This document shows, one piece after another, positions 35,017-45,344 of a stretch of 64,000 bases of DNA. The translations under genes were made by a program, and so were the position numbers. The DNA comes from Capillidium heterosporum. Taxonomy: Eukaryota; Entomophthoromycota; Entomophthoromycetes; Entomophthorales; Capillidiaceae. Each line of letters starts with the position of its first letter. The first letter of the stretch is position 1. The stretch spans positions 248,001-312,000 of the forward strand of contig WBMQ01000005.1 of the NCBI GenBank assembly GCA_016630905.1, read 5' to 3'. The notes below the pieces were generated by a model. That model ran no database searches. It worked only from the letters and a program-made list of their open reading frames with translations, and had not been told where the DNA came from.

Positions 35017-35071
35017 CAGGCAGGGTACAGATAGCAAAAGAGAACAAGCTAAAGTATAGTTATCAAAGAAT

Positions 35072-35454
35072 ATGCGCCCGTATCCACTTCTATTGCTGTT
35101 AGCATCTACTTACTACAGCGAAGTCGCTCACTTCACTTTCACCGACGACACACATTCCCAATTTGTAATCAAACTGACAGATTCCAAGCTTATAAAGCAC
35201 GCCAGAGATCTGTTAAGCCACAAGACTACCAACGAACCACATATCATGGGTAAAATCGTCAAAAGACAAGCAAAGTACAACCCAGAATGGTCCTTCCACT
35301 TGTCAGATATACGGTTTTTGATCATACTATCGAGGTATGTGATGCAAGTATAGCATACGTCGAAGATCATCTTGACGAAGCTGGTAGTGCATTTTTGCCT
35401 GGTCATTTCTGGTGTCCTTGGACCTCCAAATTGGTGAACAAGATCAAGAAATAA
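35072..35454 (+). pseudogene. BP74-like secreted protein gene A', frame-disrupted copy
   Basis: An inverted copy of gene A. The first frame runs from the signal peptide (MRPYPLLLLLASTYYS) to a stop at 35353; the rest of the domain ([20 protein letters not shown]-terminus KIKK) lies in another frame to 35454. The frame changes at the same place as in A. The two copies differ by a few bases in the first part (S/T, M/I) and more at the extreme C-terminus (EVRKYK versus KIKK). Convergent with relic C'. Confidence 0.7.
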
Positions 35455-35722
35455 ATGAGCATTTGCAATAATTTATCACCTTTCACTTTCATATTTGGAT
35501 TTATGTAATTTTTTAAACTGATTTTTTTCAATACATTATATATATTTTAATGATGGTATTTTTCAATTATATATATAATAGCTAGCATAATAGCTATAGT
35601 GTAACAAATAGCTTATTCTAGAAATGTATTATAATACATAGTTTATCTATACTGCCTTTAACTCGACATCATATATAAACTACAAGTAGAATCCAAATTT
35701 AAAAGAAAGGTATTACCTATAA

Positions 35723-36110
35723 TTACTTATCCCTATACTGTTTAACTTCTCTAGTTAATTTTGATAACCAAGGCCACAACATACTTCCCGATAGCAACGA
35801 CCTCCTGATCTTACCCAATTTATGTTTGCCAAACTAGGTGAAAGCAGCATATGCTTTAGTAGCTACGAAGAATTTGACATCGATTAAATGGAAAGATCAC
35901 TTTGGATTATAGGATTTCTTACTGGCAACTACTTTCTATTATGTGGTCGCTCGTGGTACTTTTCTTACTTGGGATATTTCTAGCTTATTAGATCCTTAGT
36001 GGGTCCTTGAGTTGAAAGAATTCATGGCTGCTGACTCTATCGTTGTTAAATATGAAGAAAGCACACTTGCATGCAGAAGTAAATAGTATTAGAAAGTGGA
36101 GATGTATTTC
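35723..36110 (-). pseudogene. Decayed BP74-like gene (relic C')
   Basis: Minus-strand translation shows CAFFIFNND, EFFQLKDP and, nearer the 3' end, WSFHL and a KLTREVKQY-like tail, the family order of gene B with multiple stops and no clear start. It occupies the place that relic C has in the other cluster, but may be an independent paralogue, because C and C' are not closely similar. Confidence 0.6.
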
Positions 36111-36893
36111 CTTAGATCTTTATTATAGTTCCGATTTTTTATCCTATATTTGTTTGTACTCTCTATATCTATACTTACTAATAGTGTATGTGAAGCCTAG
36201 ATGAACCTAATATCTGTTTATAGTAGTTTAGAAACCGAGCTTTATCCAGTAGGTCCTTGGATCGTTATCTTGGTTGTGATACTATACGTATGATCTTAAA
36301 CTAATATTGCTTTAATTCATCATAGTGCTGCAATTTGCCTTTAATGACTATTTAAAATATCCCATAACTTAATTAAGGAGGTTGTCCAACTACCTATAGC
36401 TCAATACTTATCATAAACATATGTTATTTTACAAATCGTTTATCAAGCAAATTTATGCTTTCACTCTACATTAGATTTTAAGGGTTTATATTTGCTTGTC
36501 CATTCATAAACTTATTTTGTTGGTTCAAAGTCGCTTACTTTAAAGTTTATTGTGTAAAAGTGAGTAAATTTCCTTTTATTTGACACTACTTGTCTACCTG
36601 AAATTCAAAGTTTGGCTACATTTAATTTAAATCCAGGGATACTAATATAGTTCATATTTATAGATGAACTAATTTACAAAAACTAAAAGACTTGGACTAT
36701 CTGTATAATTAGTTGTATTATATAAGTATATTTATAAAACACATAGTTATAGCTTTCTACATACATTTCCTTCCTAAAATTTCCTATAAATTTGATGAAC
36801 CTTCCAAAATAACTGAGCCACTAAATTTCCAACTCCAAAGAACAAAATTGTTTCACCAACTTTCAAAGTTTTTCAACTACAAACTAAATCGAC
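36111..36893. other. Spacer before SOF1
   Basis: No gene is supported. It contains the SOF1 promoter, with no TATA box at the usual distance. Confidence 0.35.
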
Positions 36894-38483
36894 ATGGTAA
36901 ACAACACAATATCCTAAACAACTATTAACCACTATATTTACATGCAAAAAATAGAAAGTCAAGACTATAGCCCGCAGTGATGAAGACTACAAGCGGGTGC
37001 GACCAACTGGGCTGCATACCACCCAACGGAACTACGACCCAGTTCTGCACCCCTTTGAGAAAGCTCGAGAGTTTAAGAGAGCTCTAAATGCAGTCAAGTT
37101 GGACAAGATGTTCGCCAAGCCTTTCGTTGCTGCTTTGGCAGGGCATAGTGACGGCGTTTACTGCCTAGCTAAATCGTTGACTGACTTACAACTCATGGTT
37201 TCGGGAGCTGGGGACGGAGGTATTTTTTAATTTATATACTAGCTTTTTAAGCTTTAATGTAGAAATAAAGGTATGGAAGCTAAATGAAAGGAAGAGTGTT
37301 CTATCAGTAGTAGGACATCACGGTGCCGTGAAAGGCTTAACAATTCTACCCACCAGCCAACAAGTTATCTCAGTCGGTGTCGACAAGCTAGCCAAAATAT
37401 GGTCAACTTCCAACTTAACTTCTGACCTCAATGAAACCTTCAACCCATCAACAGCAGTAACGCCAACTAATGTATACCAAGGTGCTTATTCGTTCACATC
37501 TGTAAGTCACCACCGTAACTCGACGCAGTTCGCCACTTCCAGTTCAATAGTCGAACTGTGGGATGTGCAGCGTTCGCAACCCACTTTGAAGTTCGACTGG
37601 GGTTCCGATACGTTCACTTCATGCAAGTTCAACTTGACGGAAACCAATGTTTTAGCCTCTACCTCTTTAGATAGGTCGGTCGTCCTCTACGACTTGCGAC
37701 AACGCTCACCAACCGCCAAGACTATATTGCAGTTTAAGAGCAATGCCATCTGTTGGAATCCCTTAGTTGCATTCAACTTCGTAGTCGCAAATGAAGATCA
37801 CAACATATACAAGTTCGACATGCGCCACTTGACAAAACCAGTTATGAGCTACTTTGACCATGTCAGCGCTGTCATGGATGTTGACTTTGACCCAACTGGT
37901 GAGAAGTTGGTAAGTGCCAGTTACGATCGAACCGTACGTGTATTTAACAAAGAGGAAACCAAGTCCGTCGATGTCTATCATACCAAACGTATGCAGAGGT
38001 AGCTACATATTTTTAAAATGACACTCTAATCAACTTTATTGAATCTAGGGTCTTTGCCTGCAAATTCACCATGGATTCCAATTTCATCGTCTCAGGATCG
38101 GACGACACCAACCTACGACTATGGAAGACGAAAGCAGCCGATCGATTAGGTATCCGCAACAACCGGGAACGTACCGCTTTGAACTATGCCGACGCCCTCA
38201 AGCCAAGTACGGTAATGTACCGGCCATTAAGAAGGTAGCCAACCACAAGATCTTACCCAAGGCCATCAAGTCGACTACCAACTTGAAGAAGGTTATGTTA
38301 CAGTCTAGACAGGTCAAGGAACAGAACCGATTCAACAACAGGAAGATCCACGTCAATCCCAATTTGAACCCTGATGGTACATTGAAGAACACCAACAAGA
38401 AGAAGAAGAAGAAGCTGGTGAAGGAGGAGGAGCCCAAGATGAAGACGTTCAAGGATAAGGTCGTATTGAGAACAGAAAAATAG
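36894..38483 (+). CDS. SOF1: Sof1/DCAF13-type WD40 ribosome-biogenesis factor, apparent frameshift in last exon
   Basis: A small-subunit processome component of the nucleolus, needed for 18S rRNA maturation. Exons are 36894-36896 (the ATG alone), 36955-37219, 37263-37998 and 38049-38483; introns are 58, 43 and 50 nt. The N-terminus KVKTIARSDEDY matches the conserved Sof1 start, supporting the one-codon exon. WD repeats and family motifs follow: LHPFEKAREF, MFAKPFVAAL, NAICWNP, NFVVANEDHN, HVSAVMDVDF, and HTKRMQRVFACKF across the third splice junction, then the basic Sof1 C-terminal domain (KKVANHKILPKAIK). Near 38201-38206 the frame shifts between LNYADALK and KYGNVPAIKK; both sides match the family, so one base seems missing. 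For an essential gene this suggests a sequence error, or a recent null allele. The 3' end is 49 bp from the convergent Myb gene. Confidence 0.93.
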
Positions 38484-38532
38484 TTTCTTCAAATAAAATT
38501 TATAGATTTTTATTTTTGAATGTATTAAAAGC

Positions 38533-39675
38533 CTATATTTTAATTTTGTTCAACCATTTGAATTTGGTACATATAGCTCTAGGCGTTCGTGTCTGCAATT
38601 GTAAAGCGATACGATGCCAATCTCTACCGAACTGCTGGTACAACTCCTTCAGTTTATCGATCTCCTCCACTTCCCAAGGGCCTGACCTCAGGTCCTTCAG
38701 CTTCAACGAATAAAACTTCATCTCGCAGTCGTACGGCGTCCGCGTTTTCAAATGCTTACTTATAACAGGCCATTGCTTATAGTACTTGGCCGACAATAGC
38801 TCCAACTGCTCCAACTCGTCCTGACTCCAACTGCCTTTCTTCAGCTTAGGGTTGATCTTGTAGTATCTAGAGTAACAATCCAACGAAGTACGGTTGAAAG
38901 GTTCCATGAGGTGCGAGATTTTGGTCCAGGAAGTCTGAACGGAAGTAGACTCCATGATATCGATTAACTTCTGGTCTTCGGCGTGGGACCAAGGCTCCAA
39001 ATTGTTTTTGACTTCCAGTTGATATTTATAGTGCCCCATAAGCTGGCTTTTGCTGCGACTTTCACCAAACTCTTGACTTATCTTATCCCAGTTGTCGACG
39101 CCATACTTATCAACTAGGGTTAACAGCTTGTTGGACTCTGACTTGGTGAACCTTAAGGCAACTAGGGCTGAGGTACTAGGTTTCTCATCAACCATCTTGA
39201 ACTTCTGACGGCATTGGGTAGGGGTCCTCGTAGCTACGAAATTTGAAACTAGCTTCCAATCCTCACCGTGCATTTTAACGGCGGTTTCCAACTTTTGTAG
39301 CTCGGTCTCTGACCAGAAGCCGCGTCTAGAGTAGAACTTACGGTACCGATGTTCCAAGGCTGACAGAGGCACGGTGGGGAAGTAGGCTTGCTTTATTAAC
39401 TTGAAGTTCCCATCAAATTCGTCATATCCTTTTAGAAGTTTGTTGTCGTTCTCTAAGGTCCATAGATTCAATGGAGATTTTGTCGATAAATTCAACTCTA
39501 AATGTTAAAAAAGTTAGAGTAGCAGGATAAAGTTGTTACCTTGTAAGTTGAGCGATAGATCGGCTTTTGTTGTTGTGGAGTTGGTGTAGTTGCGTGTACC
39601 TACAACTTTTGGTGGTGGGTTAAAACTTATTGAACTCAATCTAATGATCAACTTATCTATATTCCGCCTATTCAT
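38533..39675 (-). CDS. Six-repeat Myb/SANT DNA-binding-type protein
   Basis: Exons are 39540-39675 and 38533-39497, with a 42-nt intron (GTAACA donor); 366 aa. The start is the first ATG, at 39675; the frame opens upstream only at a TTG. After about 50 N-terminal residues come six tandem Myb/SANT-like repeats of about 50 residues, recognisable by spaced aromatic residues: LWTLENDNKLL, FWSETELQKLE..DWKLVS, FTKSESNKLL..NWDKIS, PWSHAEDQKLI..SWTKIS, SWSQDELEQLE..QWPVIS and PWEVEEIDKLK..DWHRIA. Such arrays bind DNA in Myb and SNAPc-190 type proteins. The N-terminus (MNRRNIDKLIIRLSSISF) is basic and free of acids except one, like a mitochondrial presequence, so nuclear location should not be assumed. 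Bidirectional promoter (172 bp) with the gene at 39848. Confidence 0.85.
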
Positions 39676-39847
39676 ACTCTTGCTTTTTGTAAAAAGGAAT
39701 GATTGAGATGGATTTTTTGTTGGGACAAGCTCTAAACCTCTAACCAATCAAGTTTAATCCATCAATCCAAAACCAAGCCAAACCCATCAAAATTTTCAAA
39801 TTGGCTGAAAGTCGATTCCAATCACTCTACCTAGATAAAGTTTCAAG
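39676..39847. promoter_or_regulatory. Bidirectional promoter between Myb-like gene and mitochondrial protein gene
   Basis: Only 172 bp separate the two ATGs, and no TATA box is obvious, in line with the other housekeeping genes here. Confidence 0.5.
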
Positions 39848-40260
39848 ATGCTACGAACAAGCCTACTAAAACTTCGATACCCCAGCTCAACTTTGACCAG
39901 AAGCCTCACAACTTCACCCATAGTCTTCAATTCAAGTAGCGACTTCGAACTCAAGCATGAGAAGTTTAAACGACGTATTGAAAGTGAATCAAGTCACCTG
40001 AAGGAACCTAGGAACCGAGCTATCCAATACTTTTCCCACATATTATGCTTTGGAGTAGGTAGTTATATGGTACTTTATCACGACTACGGCTATGATGATC
40101 ACTGCTTTACACCGGTAAATTTATTTTTTATTTTGCTATTTGATCTTTATTTACGCTATTTTAAAAATAGGTGCGAAGGTGGTTCAGGAAGAAGGTCAGT
40201 CAATTTTGGACCTTGTCGGAGGATGAGAAAGTTGAGCTTAAGGATCAGGGCAAATTATAA
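39848..40260 (+). CDS. Small single-pass mitochondrial membrane protein, unknown
   Basis: Exons are 39848-40114 and 40171-40260; the 56-nt intron starts GTAAAT and ends AATAG. The product is 118 aa. Without splicing the frame runs into a Cys/Gly/Arg-rich tail; with splicing the C-terminus is VRRWFRKKVSQFWTLSEDE..., much more protein-like. The N-terminus (MLRTSLLKLRYPSSTLTRSL) is a good mitochondrial presequence with many Arg/Ser/Leu and no acids. One hydrophobic segment (about 60-75, ILCFGVGSYMVLYHDYGYDD) follows. I do not recognise the family; a small inner-membrane protein such as an assembly factor would fit. Confidence 0.72.
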
Positions 40261-42145
40261 AAGCTTCAGTTTAGATTTTTTGGTTTAGTTTTTGAAGATA
40301 TAGTTAATAGGAATGGTAAGTTTTTCAGCTAATTTTTAAAGGGAACCTTTAAAAGGATTTATACTATTTGGTAATATTTATACCTCTGTCCTAGCCTGAA
40401 TTTTTATTCGATTGGAATCTATTTAAATCAAAGTTAAAGACAATATAAACCCATTTAAGAGTTAAGTATTCTTTTACTGGTTTTTGAATTGTGAGTCAAC
40501 GACTTTAAGTAGGTTTACTGTTCATCTACAATTATCAACCCAGCTGTTAAAAGGTATCATTGCAGTTTTCAAATCTTCCTCTAATTGAAATCTAAACGTG
40601 GCGGTACAACCCATCTTCGAAACTTATGCAACGTTAGTCCGAGATAAACATGTTAAACACCAAAAAATGAAATTTACTTCGAACTGTGGAAATAACTCAT
40701 TAGCCCTTCTATTATTATAACTTGTTCTTGTGATCTAATATCAGTGAGGACAAGAAAGCCATCTGTGTTCATTTCGTCTACCTTCATTCTTTTACTCAAT
40801 AAGCCATTCAATTCAACTCCGTTCTACTTCGTTTCAAGTATAAAGTAAGTGTAACCCTAAGTACTTGAATGCTATTTTAATCAGTAATGATAGAATGTAT
40901 TTAAAGTTTACATATATGTTGTACTTTGCAATGTTTAAATTAAATACAAGCATATTACCAATTTAGTAGTGTTTAAAGGCGTTCATAATCCTCCGATGAG
41001 CCATATCCCTCTACAGTGGCAATCTCTAAATCATTACCTGGCATTTACTTTCGAAAGTAGGAAGTTGTAATACGTCGTAAGTATCTAGGAAAGTGACGTT
41101 GTCAATTATCACAACTAGGATTAGGTCTTTCTACAAGAACCTTAATCTTTACTTTATCTGCTGACACCCCACAAATCTCTTGTAACTAAAATGGGTAGCA
41201 GCAGTAATTTCTTTGTAAACGTTATATATTTTTAAATTTTTCTTAGTATTCCAGACATACTAACAGTCGGCTGTTGGTATATCATAATACGTTACTTTTT
41301 ATCGAAAGCCCCGCATCAAACATTTCGAAAACACTACTTAAAGATTTCTATACCAATTTTCGTTAGGAATGGATATACCAAAGTTAACCTATTTCAACCT
41401 GCATTGTATAAATTTGAAAGTTAAGCATAAAAACAACATTGCTTATATTAACAACAGATATGTTATATATATCACAGTAAGAATAGAAGCAGTATGAAAT
41501 ATTATAGTGAAATACATACAGCTTAGAAAATGGCTTTGCATCCATGTAAAGATTTTGGATAGAAAAAGCCAGATCACAGATCTAAAAAGCACACTTTGGA
41601 GAGTAAGTTGTGGACTTTTATTAATCAAATGTGGTTAGCCCATTATCTGCTAGAGAAACAAAGGGTTTAGTGAACTGGTTGCTACAGCTTTATTTTAGTC
41701 ATGATGTAGGTCTCTTCGTTTACCAGATTCTAAACTTTTGAAAGATTAGTTGGTTCCAGAATTTTCCAATTTAGGAAATTAGGTGTCCATAATTAGTTAA
41801 TCCTTAGATTATCTATGGCAAATCCAACTTATCATGAAATCTATTGGCTAGAAGTGGATTATTCAATCGTACTTACTGAAGTCTTCATTTCACCACGATT
41901 TATTGGATGATTCTTCACAACTGAAATGAAAATAGTTTGAGAAGAAAATCCAAGGGTTAAGATCAATGTCTGGTTTTTAAGATAACAGGGTGGGAAGCTT
42001 AAATTTGAGGTAGTTGAAATCCCGGTTTCAGGTTAGGGTTGACATCCTACCACTTCAAAATGTTGCTGGTGGGATCAACTAAGTTACAACTTAGTTCCGA
42101 AGCTAGTTGAAAAATGATTTAGAATGGTGATGAAAAGTATACAGG
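40261..42145. other. 1.9 kb spacer
   Basis: A 51-codon open frame without Met (about 40697-40852) has mild coding character only. No other feature is supported. Confidence 0.35.
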
Positions 42146-42153
42146 TATAAATA
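42146..42153 (+). promoter_or_regulatory. TATA box of the HAD-like gene
   Basis: TATAAATA, 60 bp before the ATG at 42206, supporting that ATG over the upstream TTG-opened frame. Confidence 0.5.
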
Positions 42154-42205
42154 TACAGATGTAGCCAGCTTGTCAAAACCAACCTTTTTTGTAATTGTAA
42201 CGAAC

Positions 42206-43162
42206 ATGGTAAAGATCAGCGAGCTTGAAGATTTGGTCGAGGTTGATTTAGTATGCAGTGGAGTCTGCAGGACGTTGACCGAAGAAAGCACCTACATAGC
42301 ATCCCACGACACTGCCTTGAATATGCGAATTCTGAACGAGTTCACCTTTGCGGTCTTCGAAAACCTATCTAAGCAGATCCCTATATTTGAACAGAAAGCC
42401 AACTTCATCAACAACAACTACCCCGAATCAATAGCCTTGAAGAAAATTTTAATCATCAACTACATTGACACCTTTGGGAACTCCAAGGTCGAACTCCTCA
42501 ATGACTTGGTTCAAAACCAAGTCTTTTCAGGACTTTCGGTACAGTCTCTAAAAACTATGGGCTCCAACTGTCATCTTAAACCAGGAGTAAAGGAGACTTT
42601 TGAGCCACTTTTAAATGGAAAGCGACGATCTATACTAAATACATTCGTTCTAACCAATCCAAAGAAGGACCACTCAATATCACTACTTTCAACAGTCAGT
42701 TTCGATCGCATAATAGAAGGAGTCGTGGAGTCCATCTGCAACCCACTAACCAAAGACGCCAACAAAGTCAGTGTCTTCTCCAACTCACTAAAGTTTGTCA
42801 ATAGCCAATCGAATGGAGAAATTCTAATTAGGTTACTTAGTGGTAAAGATAAACTAGCTACTTTCCAGAAAATCAAAGCCAATATAAGCATCAGTCGACC
42901 ATGCCGTTCCCTTTACTTTGGAGGTTCTTTATCGGACCTACCCTGCCTAAGTAAGCTTTTGTCCAAAGATTTTAAACCACTAACTTGATTTGTAGTGGAG
43001 AGCACCTATGGTGTAATAGTGGGAAATAACCTCGAGCTACTGGCTATATGCAGTTGCTTGAAGATTCCGGTTGTTGAAGGGTTACCAAATTTTTCAAGTA
43101 GAGATGGTCACGTACTATATAGGATCGACGACTTTACTTATGACCCTTGTCAGCTCTTTTAA
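42206..43162 (+). CDS. HAD-superfamily phosphatase-like protein
   Basis: Exons are 42206-42950 and 42996-43162; the 45-nt intron has a GTAAGC donor and a CACTAAC branch point. The product is 303 aa. The C-terminal third resembles the HAD phosphatase domain of plant TH2 (thiamin monophosphate phosphatase): NGEILIRLLSGKDKLATFQ (about 203-221, with the motif III Lys), then LYFGGSLSDLPCL (about 236-248) and, after the splice, STYGVIVGNNLELL. In HAD enzymes the fourth motif is normally GDxxxD; here it reads GGSLSD, so the first Asp is replaced by Gly. A candidate motif I (VEVDLVCSG, about 12-20) is also atypical. It could be an inactive or altered-specificity member. Known from the family: Mg-dependent phosphate transfer to Asp. 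Substrate here: unknown. Confidence 0.6.
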
Positions 43163-44354
43163 TATCTGACTTTTGTATATTTAGTCGCCTTCCCAAATCA
43201 AAGGTTGTAGAGAGTTTACTTGTCTATTAAAACTTTGTCTTATGTATAATATGTTTTCAGTGCAATAGATTTTAGATACATTCACTCCCAAAAAGGAATC
43301 GTTTCTTGAAGACATGTCATATAAGAATATATAAATTTGTAGTATGCAAATGCCTCATAAATGCTGTAAGGAAAAAATTAGATACTTATTTTTCCATATC
43401 TCTTGGAAATTTTACTAGGTGGATTTACAAATGTATACTTTATCCATCAAGTGATAAAAAATGAGTTTATTTTCAAGTACTCACTTTATCCATTAATCAA
43501 ATACGTAGTTTTTCTCACTTTAATTTATAGTTGCCACGATTGGTTAGTTGCTTTAGTTTTATTCGAAAATACATAGTATTTTATTAGGTTTTGACTATCA
43601 GTATCCGAAAGACGGATCCGCCATCCCAATCTGTCAACAAAGTAGCAGTAGCAATATATTCATTAAAGCTGTTAAAAACATTAAATCTTTGTCTAATCAG
43701 CTAGCTAGTGATGCATTGCGGTATATTACCTCTTCAGATGTTTCCTAAACGCCTGATATTAAGCCTTCAAAAGAATATATCCAATAATATAATGCCAGCT
43801 TTTATTAAATAGAAGTGCAACAAAGTCCAAATGGCATTTTATTATCTTTTAAAACTATCAAATTCTTATTGTACAAATGTAAAAGCTAAACTTGTAACCA
43901 CATTACTTATGTTTCTTTATTTTAGGACTACATAATTATTATTATAGCAATAAAACTAAAACCATGTAGAGAAACGTAAGCAAATGTGAGCTTTAGGATT
44001 TGACAACTTTCATTGATGATGCTCATCCTTATCTAGAACAGTCTCCAAATATAGTTCCAAATCCTACTAATACTAAAAGCTAATTTATGCCAAAAAATTA
44101 GCACTTATATGATAAAATGTCAACTTTTACATATGCAGTGGATATGCTGTATGGAAATGGTGCAGTTGTATAAGGAAATTCAAAATTACAATCTAGCTTA
44201 AACTTAGTTCATTATATATTCTAGAGCAAAAAATGTATTTAAAAAATTGTAAATAGGAAGAGTATATAAAAAGCAGATGCAAATATTTTATTAAATATAA
44301 ACGACAAAAGTTAGTAAGTATTAGCAAAGGTGAATTGATATAGCAATCAAAAGC
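43163..44354. other. 1.2 kb spacer
   Basis: AT-rich with no supported feature. Confidence 0.35.
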
Positions 44355-44900
44355 TTAACACGACATTATAAAACCATTCAAACAGACATTAAATTCACTA
44401 TTGCTCGAATGAGGTACAGTAGGTAGTGGCAATTCAGAAAATTTGCAGGTTGTGATGGTAGTTTTGATATGGTTTAGCCACTGGGTAAGCTGTTGTGAAT
44501 CCTTGGCTATCAAGTTGAGTTCAAAGTTGGAGCTTTTTATACTGAAGGCGAATTTTTCACCTTTAAAGATGTCGGTAACACAGATGTTTGTGGAAGAAGT
44601 TATTGTGTACTTGTCACTTAGGATGAACTCTCTGTTCTTATACTTGTACCGGAGTAATGACTGACCTACGAGTATAAAGTATTGAGTTGATTTTCCGTTG
44701 AATAGGGGAAAGGCACGTTGCGAGATTTTGGTTAGCGAACCATGAAAGGTGGAAAGCTTTTTGGCTTCTTCAATAGTAGCTGGTAATGACGAATCAGTAG
44801 ATAGAGTGGAAAGGGAGTTTGTAGAGGTATTGGTATCATTGGACGAGTAGGATTGTTCTGATAGGCTATCGAATTCTTTAGGAGTTCTTGATGAGACCAT
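44355..44900 (-). CDS. PH-domain protein, paralogue 2
   Basis: Intronless, 181 aa, ATG at 44900. A Ser/Thr/Asn-rich N-terminus (1-50) is followed by a PH-like domain (about 53-153): FHGSLTKISQRAFPLFNG, STQYFILVGQSLLRYKYK, FKGEKFAFSIKS, FELNLIAKDSQ and a helix with the hallmark Trp (LTQWLNHIKTTI, Trp141). It is closely related to the palindrome pair (49606, 51845), sharing RTPKE at the N-terminus and the VPHS tail. Upstream sequence is homologous for at least 350 bp, including TATA box and GATTCTCGCTAA, so a whole gene unit was duplicated. Likely a small cytosolic lipid- or protein-binding module, with no attached effector domain. Confidence 0.8.
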   Translation of the reverse strand: MVSSRTPKEFDSLSEQSYSSNDTNTSTNSLSTLSTDSSLPATIEEAKKLSTFHGSLTKISQRAFPLFNGKSTQYFILVGQSLLRYKYKNREFILSDKYTITSSTNICVTDIFKGEKFAFSIKSSNFELNLIAKDSQQLTQWLNHIKTTITTCKFSELPLPTVPHSSNSEFNVCLNGFIMSC

Positions 44901-44959
44901 TTTATTTTTATAAATGCTACTGCTAGTTCTTTACTTTTGATTTTTGATACCATTTCTCC

Positions 44960-44967
44960 TATTTATA
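44960..44967 (-). promoter_or_regulatory. TATA box of PH-domain gene 2
   Basis: TATAAATA on the minus strand, 60-67 bp before the ATG at 44900. Confidence 0.6.
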
Positions 44968-45330
44968 CTCCCGTCAACTTTTATTTAGCGAGAATCAAAG
45001 GATCTAAAGAGGTCTTAGACACTGCAAAAGAATTATTAGATTATACACCATTTAATACTTCCTAATATGGACGAATGTCAGCCCATAAATGGTAATTTGA
45101 AGTCAATACTTTTATCACTACAACTTTTTGAGGTAAAGTTATAAATGCCACTCAAGTTTTATGGGGATTTTGTCTAGATGGACCACGCACCATACGATCT
45201 TTTTACTGTTTCAGTTGCTCTTTCCAAGACTAAACTGGTATACGATTGGCTGTGTCGCCTTCCACCTACCTCACTGGAAATGGTATGGATTCTTATAATT
45301 TGAACCGAGTCCTTGAAGTTAAAAGTGCCG
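44968..45330 (-). repeat. Promoter block homologous to that of the palindrome PH genes
   Basis: Shared pieces include GATTCTCGCTAA, ATTAAATGGTG, TTACCATTTATGGG and a stretch with ATACGATTGGCT. It matches, with substantial divergence, 49200-49540 (plus) and its mirror. Confidence 0.55.
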
Positions 45331-45344
45331 GCCTTCAATATATT

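Larger units (their letters stand above)
33932..35071. promoter_or_regulatory. Shared divergent promoter region of B' and A'
   Basis: Inverted homologue of 19183-20278, including TATA boxes at 33979-33986 (minus) and 35009-35016 (plus) and two upstream elements. Confidence 0.6.

Noticed and set aside
35337-35355. GTATGT...TATAG in gene A' as an intron
   Set aside because: Only 19 nt, its removal does not keep the frame open, and the same bases encode the conserved CDA motif in gene B.
38198-38492. Minus-strand ORFs inside the last SOF1 exon
   Set aside because: Antisense shadows of a coding exon; Leu/Phe-rich because of the Lys-rich sense strand.
39676-39747. Longer Myb-like start at 39747
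   Set aside because: The codon is TTG; the first in-frame ATG is at 39675.
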